Assembly: GCF_000013225.1 (NCBI RefSeq)
Contig: NC_007776.1
Span: 2,114,501 to 2,178,500 of the forward strand
Direction: 5' to 3'
DNA length: 64,000 bases
Source: Synechococcus sp. JA-2-3B'a(2-13)
GTDB lineage: Bacteria; Cyanobacteriota; Cyanobacteriia; Thermostichales; Thermostichaceae
Under the pieces are notes generated by a model that was given only the letters and a program-made list of their open reading frames with translations, searched no databases and was not told the origin of the DNA. The position numbers and the translations under genes are program-made. Below, piece after piece: positions 47,801 through 56,691 of the stretch; positions within the stretch are counted from its first letter, which is position 1, and each line of letters starts with the position of its first letter.

Positions 47801-48970
47801 ATGCACATCGCCTGGATAGGCAAAAAAACACCTTTCTGTGGCAACGTCACCTATAGCCGCGAGGTGACCAACGGCCTTTTGGATCGAGGGCATCAAGTGA
47901 GCTTTTTTCACTTCACCAACGAGGGCCAACCGCCCGCTCTGGATCCCGGTGGTGAAGGCTGGAGGGCGGAGCTGGATCGTCGAGACGTTTCCCTCCCCTG
48001 TCTGTACAAATCGCAGATTTACACGATCCCGGCCCCCAACGCCAAGCGGTTGCTCACCCAGGCTCTCAAGGAATTGCAGCCGGATCTGGTGCATGCCTCC
48101 TTGACCATTTCTCCCATCGACTTTGTGTTGCCGGAGATCTGCGCTGAGCTCAACCAGCCGCTGGTGGCTACTTTCCACCCTGCCTTCGACCGACGGCGGC
48201 GCAACATCGCCTCTCGCACCCAATACTTGGCCTACCAGCTCTACGCACCGTGTTTGGCCAACTATCACCGCACCATCGTCTTCTCGGAAACGCAGCGGGA
48301 GATCTTGGTCAAGCTGGGGGTGCGCCCCCAACAGGTGGTGGTCATTCCCAATGGGGTCGATGTGGACAAGTATGCGCCTGGGCCCTCCACCCTCAAACAG
48401 CGGTTGGGACTGGAGCGGATCTTCGTCTATCAGGGGCGGGTTTCGCCGGAGAAAAACCTGGAGGCCCTGCTCAAGGCTTGGAAACACGCCCAAATGGGGG
48501 AGAAGTGTGGTCTGCTGATCGTGGGGGATGGGCCGCTGCTCAACACCCTCAAGCCCTTCTACACCCTTCAACATGGGATCCACTGGCTGGGCTATATTGC
48601 CGACGAGCAGCAACGCATCGAGATCTTGCGAGGAGCCGATGTGTTTATTTTGCCCTCTTTAATCGAGGGGCTCTCTTTGTCCCTGTTGGAGGCGATGGCC
48701 TGTGGGCTGGCAGCAGTGGCCACCGATGTGGGTGCTGATGGAGAGGTTTTGGCCGATGGAGCCGGGATCCCGCTGGATCCGACACGGGTGACAGCAGAGC
48801 TGCAAACGCTGCTGCCTTTGCTGCGGGATCAACGGGAGTTTACCCAACTGCTGGGGATGAAGGCCCGCCAGCGGGTGCTGGAGCGCTATACCCTCAGCCA
48901 CAACCTCAGCCAGGTGGAACAGCTCTACCGAGAGCTGTGCCAGGGATCCCGTCAGCATCGCTGGGTGTGA
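47801..48970 (+). CDS. Family GT4 glycosyltransferase
   Basis: 389 aa with two Rossmann-like halves. The C-terminal nucleotide-sugar domain includes YQGRVSPEKNLEALLKAW and the EX7E-type motif EGLSLSLLEAMACGL. It probably makes a lipid- or polysaccharide-linked glycan; the acceptor is unknown. The start MHIAWIGKKTPFCGN has the glycine-rich loop expected at the first beta-strand. Confidence 0.9.
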   Translation: MHIAWIGKKTPFCGNVTYSREVTNGLLDRGHQVSFFHFTNEGQPPALDPGGEGWRAELDRRDVSLPCLYKSQIYTIPAPNAKRLLTQALKELQPDLVHASLTISPIDFVLPEICAELNQPLVATFHPAFDRRRRNIASRTQYLAYQLYAPCLANYHRTIVFSETQREILVKLGVRPQQVVVIPNGVDVDKYAPGPSTLKQRLGLERIFVYQGRVSPEKNLEALLKAWKHAQMGEKCGLLIVGDGPLLNTLKPFYTLQHGIHWLGYIADEQQRIEILRGADVFILPSLIEGLSLSLLEAMACGLAAVATDVGADGEVLADGAGIPLDPTRVTAELQTLLPLLRDQREFTQLLGMKARQRVLERYTLSHNLSQVEQLYRELCQGSRQHRWV

Positions 48971-49050
48971 GGGATGAGTGTGATGAAGCTTGTGATATTT
49001 TTGCTAAGCTGTTTCGTTACGTTTCCAAGGGATTAACGCCAGTCTTCCCG

Positions 49051-50748
49051 ATGGATGATCACAGCCCCCAAAAGGCCGTTTTAGGGCAGCCCCCTGCCGG
49101 GCTGTCAGATTCTTTGTGGTCAGAGTCCTTGCTGGCCCAGGATTCGGGCAAAAATCCCCTCCCCCCCAATGCTCCGTCGCTGTCGCCCACGGACAATTCG
49201 GGGGACTTGCGCTCAGCTCAGACCGGCCAGGATGAGGATCCCACCTCTTCAGGTGCCGTTGCGTCCGATGATAGAGAGCTGCCGGAGGTCAAGCCGGCCA
49301 TTGTGCCTGCCCCTGCAATGCCGGATCGGGTGGCAGAACTGGAGAGAGAACACCATCGGATGCAGTATCTGCTGGCGTGGCTGGCTTTTGCTCTGCGCTC
49401 TTTTAACAACTTGAACCAGATCCTGGAGCTGACGGCTTTTGTGGCCAGCCAACTGACCGATGCCGAAGGCGGAGCCCTGGTTTTGTTCAATCCCAACGGC
49501 ACCATCCAGTTGGATCAACTGCATTGTTCCGATCTCAATCACCGCGAGCAGATTCGGGCTGAGATGGAGCAAATTACCCAGACCCTCTCGGCTCAAGAGC
49601 CCATCCTCAAAACGGAGGGATCCCTGTCTGTTAAGATCCCTGCCCTGGAACACCTCTTGGACGAACGGTTCCGCCAGAGCTTGGGGCCGGATGTACGCCT
49701 TTTCGGCACGCCGCTGCTGATTCGCAACTCTGTCCAGGGTCGCTTGTACGTCTTCAGCCGTCAGCCTGGCTACCACTGGGATGAACGTCGCCAACAACTG
49801 TTGCGCTTGGTCGCCGATCAGGCAGGGGTGGCCATCGAAAATGACCGCTTGACGGCAGCCTTGCGCCGCAAGATGGCCCTGGAAAAAGAAATGGAGATTG
49901 GCTCTTACATCCAGACCCAACTGCTACCTCGGGAGTGCCCTCAAGTCAAGGGGATTCGCTTGGCAGCCCGTTGCCGGGTGGCCAGCAAAGTGGGGGGCGA
50001 CTACTATGACTTCATCAAGATTCCCGGCGAACGCCTGGAAACATCCGACTCATCTGAAGAAACGGCAGGCTTTCGCTTGGCCATCGTCATTGGGGATGTG
50101 ATGGGCAAAGGGGTGCCCGCCGGCCTGTTGATGACCATGACCCGCGCCATGGTGCGGGCGGAGGCCCTCAACCGCCATTCGCCGGCCCGTGTTCTGCAAC
50201 ATCTGAACCGGGCCATGTACAGTGACCTGGAAAACTCCAATCGCTTCATCAGCCTGTTTTATTCGGAGTACGATCCCCGCTCCCATCGCCTCTGCTTCAG
50301 CAACGCGGCCCACAACCCCACCCTGTGGTGGCAGGCCCGCACCCGAGAAATTCAACCCCTGGACACAGAGGGGGCGCTGATCGGCTTGGAAGAAAACAGC
50401 CACTACTCGGAAAGCTGCGTGCAACTGCAACCCGGGGATGTGGTGGTGTACTACACCGATGGCTACACGGAGACAGCCAACACCCGCGGCGAGCGCTTGG
50501 AAACCTCTGGGCTGATGGACGCCATCCAGTACGCTGCCCGTCGCTACGACTCCCCCGAAGACATTTTGGAGAGCTTGTTTGAGCAGATGGATGCCTTCCG
50601 AGGCCGTCGGGGATCCCATCCTCTTCCCCTATGGCTGCCCGAGGATCCAGAGCTCCTGTTGCAGGATGAAATTTCCCTGCGGCCTGAGCCCGTGGACGAC
50701 ACAACGCTGGTGGTGTTGAAGGTGTTGCCCGACTCCGAGCCAGCCTAG
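49051..50748 (+). CDS. GAF-domain SpoIIE-type serine phosphatase (RsbU-like)
   Basis: 565 aa. A low-complexity N-terminus and a coiled-coil segment (RVAELEREHHRMQYLLAW) precede a GAF sensor domain and a PP2C/SpoIIE phosphatase domain. The phosphatase carries the metal-binding VGGDYYDFI, GDVMGKGVPAGLLM and YTDGYTETAN. It likely controls a partner-switching pathway. The frame is open to a GTG at 48937; the ATG at 49051 is preferred. The TAG stop is shared with the first base of an IS5-type element. Confidence 0.88.
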   Translation: MDDHSPQKAVLGQPPAGLSDSLWSESLLAQDSGKNPLPPNAPSLSPTDNSGDLRSAQTGQDEDPTSSGAVASDDRELPEVKPAIVPAPAMPDRVAELEREHHRMQYLLAWLAFALRSFNNLNQILELTAFVASQLTDAEGGALVLFNPNGTIQLDQLHCSDLNHREQIRAEMEQITQTLSAQEPILKTEGSLSVKIPALEHLLDERFRQSLGPDVRLFGTPLLIRNSVQGRLYVFSRQPGYHWDERRQQLLRLVADQAGVAIENDRLTAALRRKMALEKEMEIGSYIQTQLLPRECPQVKGIRLAARCRVASKVGGDYYDFIKIPGERLETSDSSEETAGFRLAIVIGDVMGKGVPAGLLMTMTRAMVRAEALNRHSPARVLQHLNRAMYSDLENSNRFISLFYSEYDPRSHRLCFSNAAHNPTLWWQARTREIQPLDTEGALIGLEENSHYSESCVQLQPGDVVVYYTDGYTETANTRGERLETSGLMDAIQYAARRYDSPEDILESLFEQMDAFRGRRGSHPLPLWLPEDPELLLQDEISLRPEPVDDTTLVVLKVLPDSEPA

Positions 50749-50800
50749 GTCGTGTTGATCTTATGTTAGGATAGAGGGAATAATTTATAGAGGAAAGAGG

Positions 50801-51178
50801 ATGAAGTTGGTTTTTTTAGATGAAAACAAATGGCAGAAGATATTGGCTTTTTTACAGACAGAAGAGAGAGTTAACATTGGGAAAGAAGCAAACTGCAAAC
50901 AGTTTATTGAAGCAGTTCTTTGGATAGCCCGTTCCGGTGCTCCTTGGCGCTACCTCCCAGAAGGATATGGCAAATGGTACACCATCTATCAAAGATTCCA
51001 CCGGTGGAGTCGTTTTGGAGTGTGGGAACGGATGTTCAAGTATTTTATTGACGACCCTGATTTAGAGCATCTCATTATTGATTCAACCATGGTTCGAGCG
51101 CACTCCTGTGCTGCCGGAAAAAAGGGGAGCAAGCTTTGGGGAGAAGCCGAGGCGGATACAGCACCAAGATTCATGTGA
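50801..51178 (+). CDS. IS5-family transposase, ORF A (N-terminal part)
   Basis: 125 aa: DUF4096-like N-terminal domain (FIEAVLWIARSGAPWRYLPE) and the first catalytic Asp in LIIDSTMVRAHSCAAGKKG. The frame then runs out-of-phase to a stop at 51178. The slippery heptamer A-AAA-AAG at 51118-51124 would shift ribosomes by -1 into ORF B, making the full DDE transposase. Confidence 0.88.
   Translation: MKLVFLDENKWQKILAFLQTEERVNIGKEANCKQFIEAVLWIARSGAPWRYLPEGYGKWYTIYQRFHRWSRFGVWERMFKYFIDDPDLEHLIIDSTMVRAHSCAAGKKGSKLWGEAEADTAPRFM
51118..51124 (+). promoter_or_regulatory. Programmed -1 frameshift site
   Basis: The heptamer A-AAA-AAG is in the ORF A frame (GGA AAA AAG). Slipping back one base continues as GGG GAG CAA GCT TTG GGG AGA, which encodes the conserved ALGRSRGGYSTK junction of IS5-family transposases. 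Confidence 0.8.
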
Positions 51179-51543
51179 GTGTAGATGGGTTGGGAAATCC
51201 GCTGGAATTGAGAATAACTGGCGGGGAAAAGAGCGATATTACTCAAGGGGAAGAATTGATAGAGGGCTGGCAGAGAAAGGATACCAAAGTAATTGGGGAT
51301 AAAGGATATGATGCGGATAAGTTGATTGAGAAGATAGGGGAAGCTCAAGCGGTTATTCCGCCTAAAAGGAATAGAAAGACGCAGCGGCATTATGACAAGC
51401 ATCTGTATAAAGAGAGGCATTTAATCGAATGCTTTTTTCATAAGTTAAAGCAGTACCGGCATCTATTTTCTCGTTTTGACAAATTGGCCAGGAACTTCTT
51501 GAGTTTTCTCTATCTCGTCAGTGCTCTCTTTTGGCTCAAATGA
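51136..51543 (+). CDS. IS5-family transposase, ORF B (catalytic C-terminal part)
   Basis: Reads GRSRGGYSTKIHVSVDGLGN, then the second catalytic Asp in VIGDKGYDADKL and the Glu region RHLIECFFHKLKQYRHLFSRF. It is expressed as a fusion with ORF A through the -1 frameshift; its own TTG at 51136 is probably not used. DDE residues are intact, so the element may be active. Confidence 0.85.
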   Translation: MGRSRGGYSTKIHVSVDGLGNPLELRITGGEKSDITQGEELIEGWQRKDTKVIGDKGYDADKLIEKIGEAQAVIPPKRNRKTQRHYDKHLYKERHLIECFFHKLKQYRHLFSRFDKLARNFLSFLYLVSALFWLK

Positions 51544-51560
51544 AAGATCAACACAACCTA

Positions 51561-52032
51561 GCTAAAAAAGTTCAAACTCAGGGTTAATGACAGCAGGCCG
51601 CAACGCTCACAATAGCTCAAGCAAGCTACTCAACGCTACTGGGCTGGGCAGCAACGGTGGGTTGGTTGACGTGGTTTTGCCGGACTACTAGGCTAGTTGG
51701 TTAGTTCTGGCATGCGTTCTGCATGGGCTAAAGCCTGCTCCAGCTTTAGTCTGTGTGGCTCTCTCAGAGAGCAAGGAGCGGCTACCTGCAGCTTGCGGGG
51801 AAGTCACGCCTGTGGAGATCCCTCTGGCGGGGCAGTGGGGGTGATCTCTGCTGCCAGCCATAGTTCGTTAAGGCAGGAAGAAAGCAGAAGCGCGGCAGAC
51901 GCTGAGCACTCCGCGCCGCCGGTGCGAGTGGAAGTGTTTGTTGGCGTTTCGTAGGTCTTTCAGAGCGGTACGCTCTAGCTGGTGGAGCTACCAGGTTGGC
52001 TGCACTGTGTTATCTACACCTGAGGTACAACC
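51561..52032. other. Mostly non-coding stretch after the IS5 element
   Basis: About 470 bp lacking an intact gene. It holds a probable TnpB C-terminal relic (51697-51954), several small inverted repeats such as CTCTCTCAGAGAG, and a perfect hairpin AGAGCGGTACGCTCT near 51962. Otherwise I see nothing. Confidence 0.5.
51697..51954 (+). pseudogene. Probable decayed TnpB C-terminus
   Basis: The frame contains HACGDPSGGAVGVISAAS followed by HSSLRQEES, which resembles the non-conserved tail of IS605-type TnpB proteins (ACGD...SLKQE). The upstream catalytic domain is absent, and another frame shows a similar ACGE fragment, suggesting frameshifts. Assignment is from memory of such tails. Confidence 0.4.
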
Positions 52033-52251
52033 ATGAACTTCTCTCCTTCTGGGTCTGAAACCGCTTCGGTTTACTTGCCGGCCCCCACGGCTTTCCAGAC
52101 GGAAATGATTGTCGGGCAGGTGTTCCGACAGGATGTGCTGGGCGATATCCGCAAGGGTTGGAATGGCTTTGTGGAATCGGGCCAAATTTGGGCGCTTTTG
52201 ATAGGGATCGTGGCGGGCTACATGCTCAAGAGCATCACCAGCTCCCACTAG
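52033..52251 (+). CDS. Hypothetical single-pass membrane protein
   Basis: 72 aa. A soluble N-terminus (MNFSPSGSETASVYLPAPTA) precedes a C-terminal transmembrane segment (IWALLIGIVAGYMLKSIT). GAGG is 8 nt before the ATG. Co-directional with argH. Function unknown. Confidence 0.68.
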   Translation: MNFSPSGSETASVYLPAPTAFQTEMIVGQVFRQDVLGDIRKGWNGFVESGQIWALLIGIVAGYMLKSITSSH

Positions 52252-52381
52252 GGCCTTGTCACCATTGCTCTAGCTGGATCCAGTTGGCCTGAGCCGGCGG
52301 GGTTTTGGCCGTCGGTATTTGGTTTTTGTGCTTTTTCTTCTGCAGCGGGGTCTTTCTTCCCATTCTTCCGGTTCCCAGCCG

Positions 52382-53815
52382 ATGTCTGAGCCGACGGTAA
52401 CTTCCACCCCTCGCCCCTGGAGCCAACGCTTCGAGGGATCCCTGCATCCTGCCATCGCCCGCTTCAACGCCAGCATCGGCTTCGACATCCGCCTGCTGCC
52501 CTACGATGTGGCCGGATCCCTGGCTCATGTGCAGATGTTGGCCGCTTGTGGCATCCTGACCCAGCAAGAGGCCGACCAGATCCGGTGGGGATTGGAGCAG
52601 ATCCAACAGGAAGCGGCTGCCGGCACCTTCCGGCCCGATCCAGAGGCAGAGGATGTCCACTACGCCGTCGAGCGTCGTTTGGTGGCTTTGGTGGGGGAAG
52701 TGGGAAAAAAACTGCATACCGGGCGCTCCCGCAATGACCAAGTGGCCACCGATCTGCGTCTCTATCTGCGAGATCAGATCGATCACCTTCGTCAAGCCCT
52801 CTGGGAGCTGCGCGGAGTTTTGTTGGACTTGGCTGAGCGGCATCTGGAGACAATCCTGCCCGGCTACACCCATCTGCAACGGGCTCAGCCGATTAGCTTG
52901 GCCCACCACCTCTTGGCCTATGAAGAAATGTTCTGGCGAGACTGGCAACGGCTGGGGCGGGTGCGGGAAGAGGTGAATGTCTGCCCCCTCGGATCCGGGG
53001 CTTTGGCCGGCACTTCTCTGCCCATCGATCGGCAGCTCACCGCCCATCTGCTGGGATTTGAGCGGATCAGCGCCAACAGCTTGGATGCCGTCAGCGACCG
53101 GGACTACCTGGTGGAGTTCCACGCTGCCGCCAGCTTGATTTTGGTGCATCTCAGCCGCCTCTCGGAAGAGGTGATCCTCTGGGCTTCCCAGGAGTTCGGC
53201 TTTGTCACCCTCACCGATGCCTGTGCCACCGGCTCCAGCCTCATGCCCCAGAAGAAAAATCCCGATGTGCCGGAGTTGGTGCGCGGCAAGGCGGGGCGGG
53301 TGTTTGGCCATCTCCAGGCTTTGTTGGTCACCTTGAAGGGGCTGCCGCTGGCCTACAACAAAGATCTCCAAGAAGACAAAGAGGGACTATTCGACACGGT
53401 CGATACCCTGAAAGCCTGCCTAGAGGCGATGACCCTTCTGCTGCGGGAAGGGATCCAATTTCAACCTGAGCGCATGGCGGCTGCTGTGCAGGAAGATTTC
53501 TCCAACGCCACCGATGTGGCCGACTACTTGGTGCGCAAAGGGATCCCCTTTCGCACAGCCCATGATTTGGTGGGGCAGATTGTGCGCATTTGTTTGGCAG
53601 AGGGGATCCTGCTGCGGGATCTGCCCTTGGAGCGCTGGAAAACCTTCCACCCGGCCTTTGAGGCGGACATTTTGACGGCCATTGAGCCCCGCCAGGTGGT
53701 GGCCACGCGGCTCAGCGCCGGGGGAACGGGCTTTGCTGTGGTGCGAGAAGCCCTGCAACGGGCCCAGGCCCGCCACCAGCAGCCAGAGCCATCGGAAGAA
53801 ACTCCACAAACTTAA
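52382..53815 (+). CDS. argH: Argininosuccinate lyase
   Basis: Last step of arginine synthesis, cleaving argininosuccinate to arginine and fumarate. 477 aa. Motifs are [14 protein letters not shown] and the superfamily signature [12 protein letters not shown] with the catalytic Ser loop. The ATG at 52382 matches the family start (WSQRFEG). The second tnpB element starts 2 nt after the stop, leaving the gene intact. Confidence 0.95.
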
Positions 53816-53816
53816 A

Positions 53817-55087
53817 GTAAACTACCCGACCCTGACTGCTTCGCAGTACAGGGGGGGCTTTCAGTAGCCCTGCAGTTGGCAAGCCAACCACGAACCTCTA
53901 GGCTGGTTTACGACAGCCCCCAAGAGCGCAATCACATTCGCACCATTCAAATCCGCATCCCCTTCCCATCCACAGTGCCCACACTTGAACGACTTGCCAC
54001 TGCGGTAGGATTGCGCAGGGTCGGGATGGATGTGCAAACACCAGTGGCAGGTCTGCGACGTGTAGGCAGGCGGCACAAGAATCAGAGAAACCCCTGCAAC
54101 CCTCGCCTTGTATTCCAGAAACTGGCGTAGTTGGTAGAACGCCCAACTGTTGGTCCTACGCCGCTCAGCTTTGCTGCGTGGCTGTTGATTGACCCTTCCC
54201 CGGATCCCTGTCAGGTCTTCCAGAGCAATAGCGCTGTTTGTGGTCTTTGCCCTAGAGACAATAGCTTTGGAGATGCGATGATTGACCCACGCCTGAAAGC
54301 GTCTCTCCTTGCCAGACAGCCGTTGCAACAGTTCTCTGCATCTGCGCCGCGAACTGCGTGTGCCCTTACTGGCTTTGCGTTGGAGTACCGCCCTCAACCG
54401 GGAGTAGCGCTCTCGGACTCTGCTCAACTGCTGTCCATTCCAGTTGTCCCCTTCTGAGGTATGAGCAATATCCGTCCTTCCCAAGTCCACCCCGATCACC
54501 TTGTCGGTATCTTGTTGCTTGGGTGGCTTTTCCTCTACGCAAATCTGGATGTAGTAGGAGCCATCCTTCCGCTGGACTAGGGTGGCCGATTTGGGGTTAG
54601 AGCCAGCCAGCATTCCCCTCTGGTAGTTACCAATGGCTAGCTCAAAGCGTTCTCTCCCTTCCACCGTGGTCAGCGACACCGTCCAGTCTTTCTCGCGGAA
54701 TGAAAAGATACGTGCGTCGTAGGTAACGAACCCACGCTTGAACTCTTTAACTGGACGGTTGCGCTGTCTCGCCACTTTGCGGGCGCCGGCCACCCGTCTG
54801 CAGACCTGCTGGGCCAAGTTACTGGACAAGCCGAATCGGGCTCGAATCTCGTAGTAGCAAAGGGATTGCAGTTTGACCGCGTTGACGATCTTCTCCGGCG
54901 TGTTCTGGTTGACCCAGTTCAACGCCTGCACAAAGACATCCATCGTCGCGTCCAATTTGGCGGCTTGCGACTGGGACGCCTTGAGCTTGCAGGATATGGT
55001 CAGGACTTGGCTCATAAGTTCATTGTACTTCATCAAAGCGCATTCCTCCCGACACTGACCCTACGGGTACAGTGCGGGGCTCCTGCG
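53817..55087 (-). mobile_element. IS605-type element with tnpB only, copy 2
   Basis: Same ends as copy 1 (GTAAACTACCC right, CTCCTGCG left). The left end forms a clean hairpin CACTGACCC-TAC-GGGTACAGTG, and the right end one around ACTGCTTCGCAGT. No tnpA gene. Sequence identity with copy 1 is high across the tnpB body but lower in patches, so the copies are not the product of a very recent transposition. Confidence 0.8.
53861..55033 (-). CDS. tnpB: RNA-guided nuclease TnpB of IS605-type element, copy 2
   Basis: 390 aa, close paralogue of copy 1. The RuvC triad is intact: VIGVDLGRTDIAHT, SAIALEDLTGI and GDADLNGANVIA. The Zn finger is CHWC...CGHC. The protein stops at ACQLQGY before the right-end hairpin, unlike copy 1. 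A TTG at 55036 with GGAGG 8 nt upstream may be the real start; a Met at 55015 is another. Confidence 0.88.
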   Translation of the reverse strand: MKYNELMSQVLTISCKLKASQSQAAKLDATMDVFVQALNWVNQNTPEKIVNAVKLQSLCYYEIRARFGLSSNLAQQVCRRVAGARKVARQRNRPVKEFKRGFVTYDARIFSFREKDWTVSLTTVEGRERFELAIGNYQRGMLAGSNPKSATLVQRKDGSYYIQICVEEKPPKQQDTDKVIGVDLGRTDIAHTSEGDNWNGQQLSRVRERYSRLRAVLQRKASKGTRSSRRRCRELLQRLSGKERRFQAWVNHRISKAIVSRAKTTNSAIALEDLTGIRGRVNQQPRSKAERRRTNSWAFYQLRQFLEYKARVAGVSLILVPPAYTSQTCHWCLHIHPDPAQSYRSGKSFKCGHCGWEGDADLNGANVIALLGAVVNQPRGSWLACQLQGY

Positions 55088-55214
55088 CTAGTAAGCTGAA
55101 CTCAAGGAGAGTTTGCAATTCTTGGGTTCTTCTCGCCAGTGTGTGCCATCCTGAGGTTCTCAGCCATCCAACGCAACTTCCAGCCTGTTGGCCTCTTCCT
55201 TGGGTGATCGTTCC

Positions 55215-55511
55215 ATGTTGGATAACCTTACCGTCCGTGTCCTAGAACATGCGGCCAAGCGTCGCTGGCGGGAACGCGCCTACAGCCGATTTTTGCAAGA
55301 TTGGCGACGGCAAGTGGTGCTGCTGCGCCGTCAACGGGCCGGCGAATTTGGCCCACCCCTGGGGGATCCCTCTTGTGTTTTCAGTGCCCACTCGGCTTGG
55401 TTGCGCTGTGCCGTCCATCCCCAAGGGCCGTGCCAGGGTTGCCCCCACTATGCCCCCGTCACCCCTCCAAAGCCAGAGCCACCTCTGGGTTCACTCGATG
55501 GACGGGTCTGA
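55215..55511 (+). CDS. DUF6464-family protein
   Basis: 98-aa basic protein whose C-terminal CAVHPQGPCQGCPHYAP with preceding FSAHSAWLR is characteristic of the small cyanobacterial DUF6464 family. The three cysteines (CX7CX2C) plus His might bind zinc. Function unknown. Confidence 0.75.
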   Translation: MLDNLTVRVLEHAAKRRWRERAYSRFLQDWRRQVVLLRRQRAGEFGPPLGDPSCVFSAHSAWLRCAVHPQGPCQGCPHYAPVTPPKPEPPLGSLDGRV

Positions 55512-55672
55512 CCGCGCCACACTGGTGGCCGAACATTTTCAGCAGCGGCGGCCTCTGCGGAACGGCCTGCCCGTTGCGCCCCAATGGCATCCGCTGTAGC
55601 TAAGTTGAGGGATCCCCGGCCAACTTGTGCCAGAATAAAAGAACGGTAACTCCATCGGCAAAGGCGAGATTC

Positions 55673-56161
55673 ATGGCCCTCTACCTCTCGGCAGACCACC
55701 TTCACAGCATCCGCCAGCACGGCGAACAAGCCTTTCCCCACGAGAGCTGCGGCATTTTAATTGGGGAAATCCGGGGATCCGACAAGATCATCCACGAGCT
55801 TTGGTCGGTGACCAACACCTGGGATCAAGCGGAAAACCCTCTGGCAGACGGGGAATCCAGCCGCCGCCGCTTTTTGATCGATCCGGCGGATTTCAAGCGG
55901 GCCAACGACCATGCGGTGCGCAAAGGGCTGGGGATCCTGGGCACCTATCACTCCCATCCCAACCATGCGGCCATTCCCTCCGAGTTTGATCGGCAGCATG
56001 CTTTTCCTTGGGGCTTTTCCTGTGTGATCGTCAGTGTGCGCGAGGGCAAGGCAGAAGAGGTGGTGAGCTGGGTTTTGGATGAGCAGGAGCAGCCCCAACG
56101 GGAGCCGATGCAGATGCTGGAAGACATTCGCATACCCCCGCTCCCGGCTTTGGCAAGCTAG
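55673..56161 (+). CDS. JAMM/MPN+ metalloprotease (Mec-like)
   Basis: 162 aa. Zn-protease signature: Glu in FPHESCGILIGE, then TYHSHPNHAAIPSEFDRQHA with the H-x-H-x10-D zinc ligands. Bacterial Mec/QbsD-type JAMM enzymes cut after the di-glycine of ubiquitin-like sulfur carriers. A MoaD-like carrier and MoeZ follow 246 bp downstream, supporting that role. Confidence 0.88.
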   Translation: MALYLSADHLHSIRQHGEQAFPHESCGILIGEIRGSDKIIHELWSVTNTWDQAENPLADGESSRRRFLIDPADFKRANDHAVRKGLGILGTYHSHPNHAAIPSEFDRQHAFPWGFSCVIVSVREGKAEEVVSWVLDEQEQPQREPMQMLEDIRIPPLPALAS

Positions 56162-56407
56162 AGTCGTTTGGGCTTTGCCGCTGTTTGAGGCTGAAGTTCA
56201 CGGCTAAGTTCAGTTGGGATCCTTGAAAGCTGGGATGGGTACCACCGGAAAAAGCGGTAGTCTAGTGCTGAACCTTGTCTGTAACATAGCTGAATCCTCA
56301 AAGTCAGTAGACAGCCCCAACAAGATCGACAAACGGATAGGTCAGCCCAGATCCTCTGGATCCTCAAAAGTCTCCAGTAGATACCCAAGATCTCTCCCCG
56401 AACTCCC

Positions 56408-56689
56408 ATGGCAACCAAAGTTCTGATCCCCTCTCCCCTGCGCCCCTACACCGACAACCTGGAAGCTGTCGAGATCGAGGGCAGCAATGTTGGCGAAGTG
56501 ATGGGCAACCTCATCGCCCGCTATGGCGAGCTGAAGCGCCACCTCTACACCGAGGATGGGAAGCTGCGCAATTTTGTCAATGTCTACCTCAACGACGAGG
56601 ATGTGCGCACGTTGCCCCAAGGCAACAACACCCCCGTGGGAGAACAAGCCGTCATCAGCATCGTTCCCGCTATTGCTGGAGGGTTGTGA
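56408..56689 (+). CDS. MoaD/ThiS-type ubiquitin-like sulfur carrier (CysO-like)
   Basis: 93 aa beta-grasp protein MATKVLIPSPLRPYTDN ... ending VPAIAGGL. Carriers of this family need a free C-terminal Gly-Gly; here one Leu follows it, implying processing before activation. It overlaps the moeZ GTG codon and is surely co-translated with moeZ. It likely donates sulfur as a thiocarboxylate for cysteine or cofactor synthesis. Confidence 0.88.
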   Translation: MATKVLIPSPLRPYTDNLEAVEIEGSNVGEVMGNLIARYGELKRHLYTEDGKLRNFVNVYLNDEDVRTLPQGNNTPVGEQAVISIVPAIAGGL

Positions 56690-56691
56690 GC

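Larger units (their letters stand above)
50746..51560 (+). mobile_element. Complete IS5-family element (IS427-like) with TA target duplication
   Basis: The element itself spans 50748-51558 (811 bp). Terminal inverted repeats are GGTCGTGTTGATCTT at the left and its near-complement AAGATCAACACAACC at the right. The flanks are CTA and TAG, consistent with insertion into CTAG and a 2-bp TA duplication. It is markedly AT-richer than the host sequence. Confidence 0.88.

Noticed and set aside
47771-48613. Open frame opposite the GT4 glycosyltransferase
   Set aside because: Shadow frame; the plus strand carries all conserved motifs.
51700-51980. Possible SRP or 6S RNA because of several hairpins and a GGAAGAAAGCAG stretch
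   Set aside because: Conserved SRP motifs are not complete, and a TnpB-tail explanation fits the coding frame better.
52259-53371. Open frame opposite argH (370 aa)
   Set aside because: Shadow frame of argH without recognisable features.
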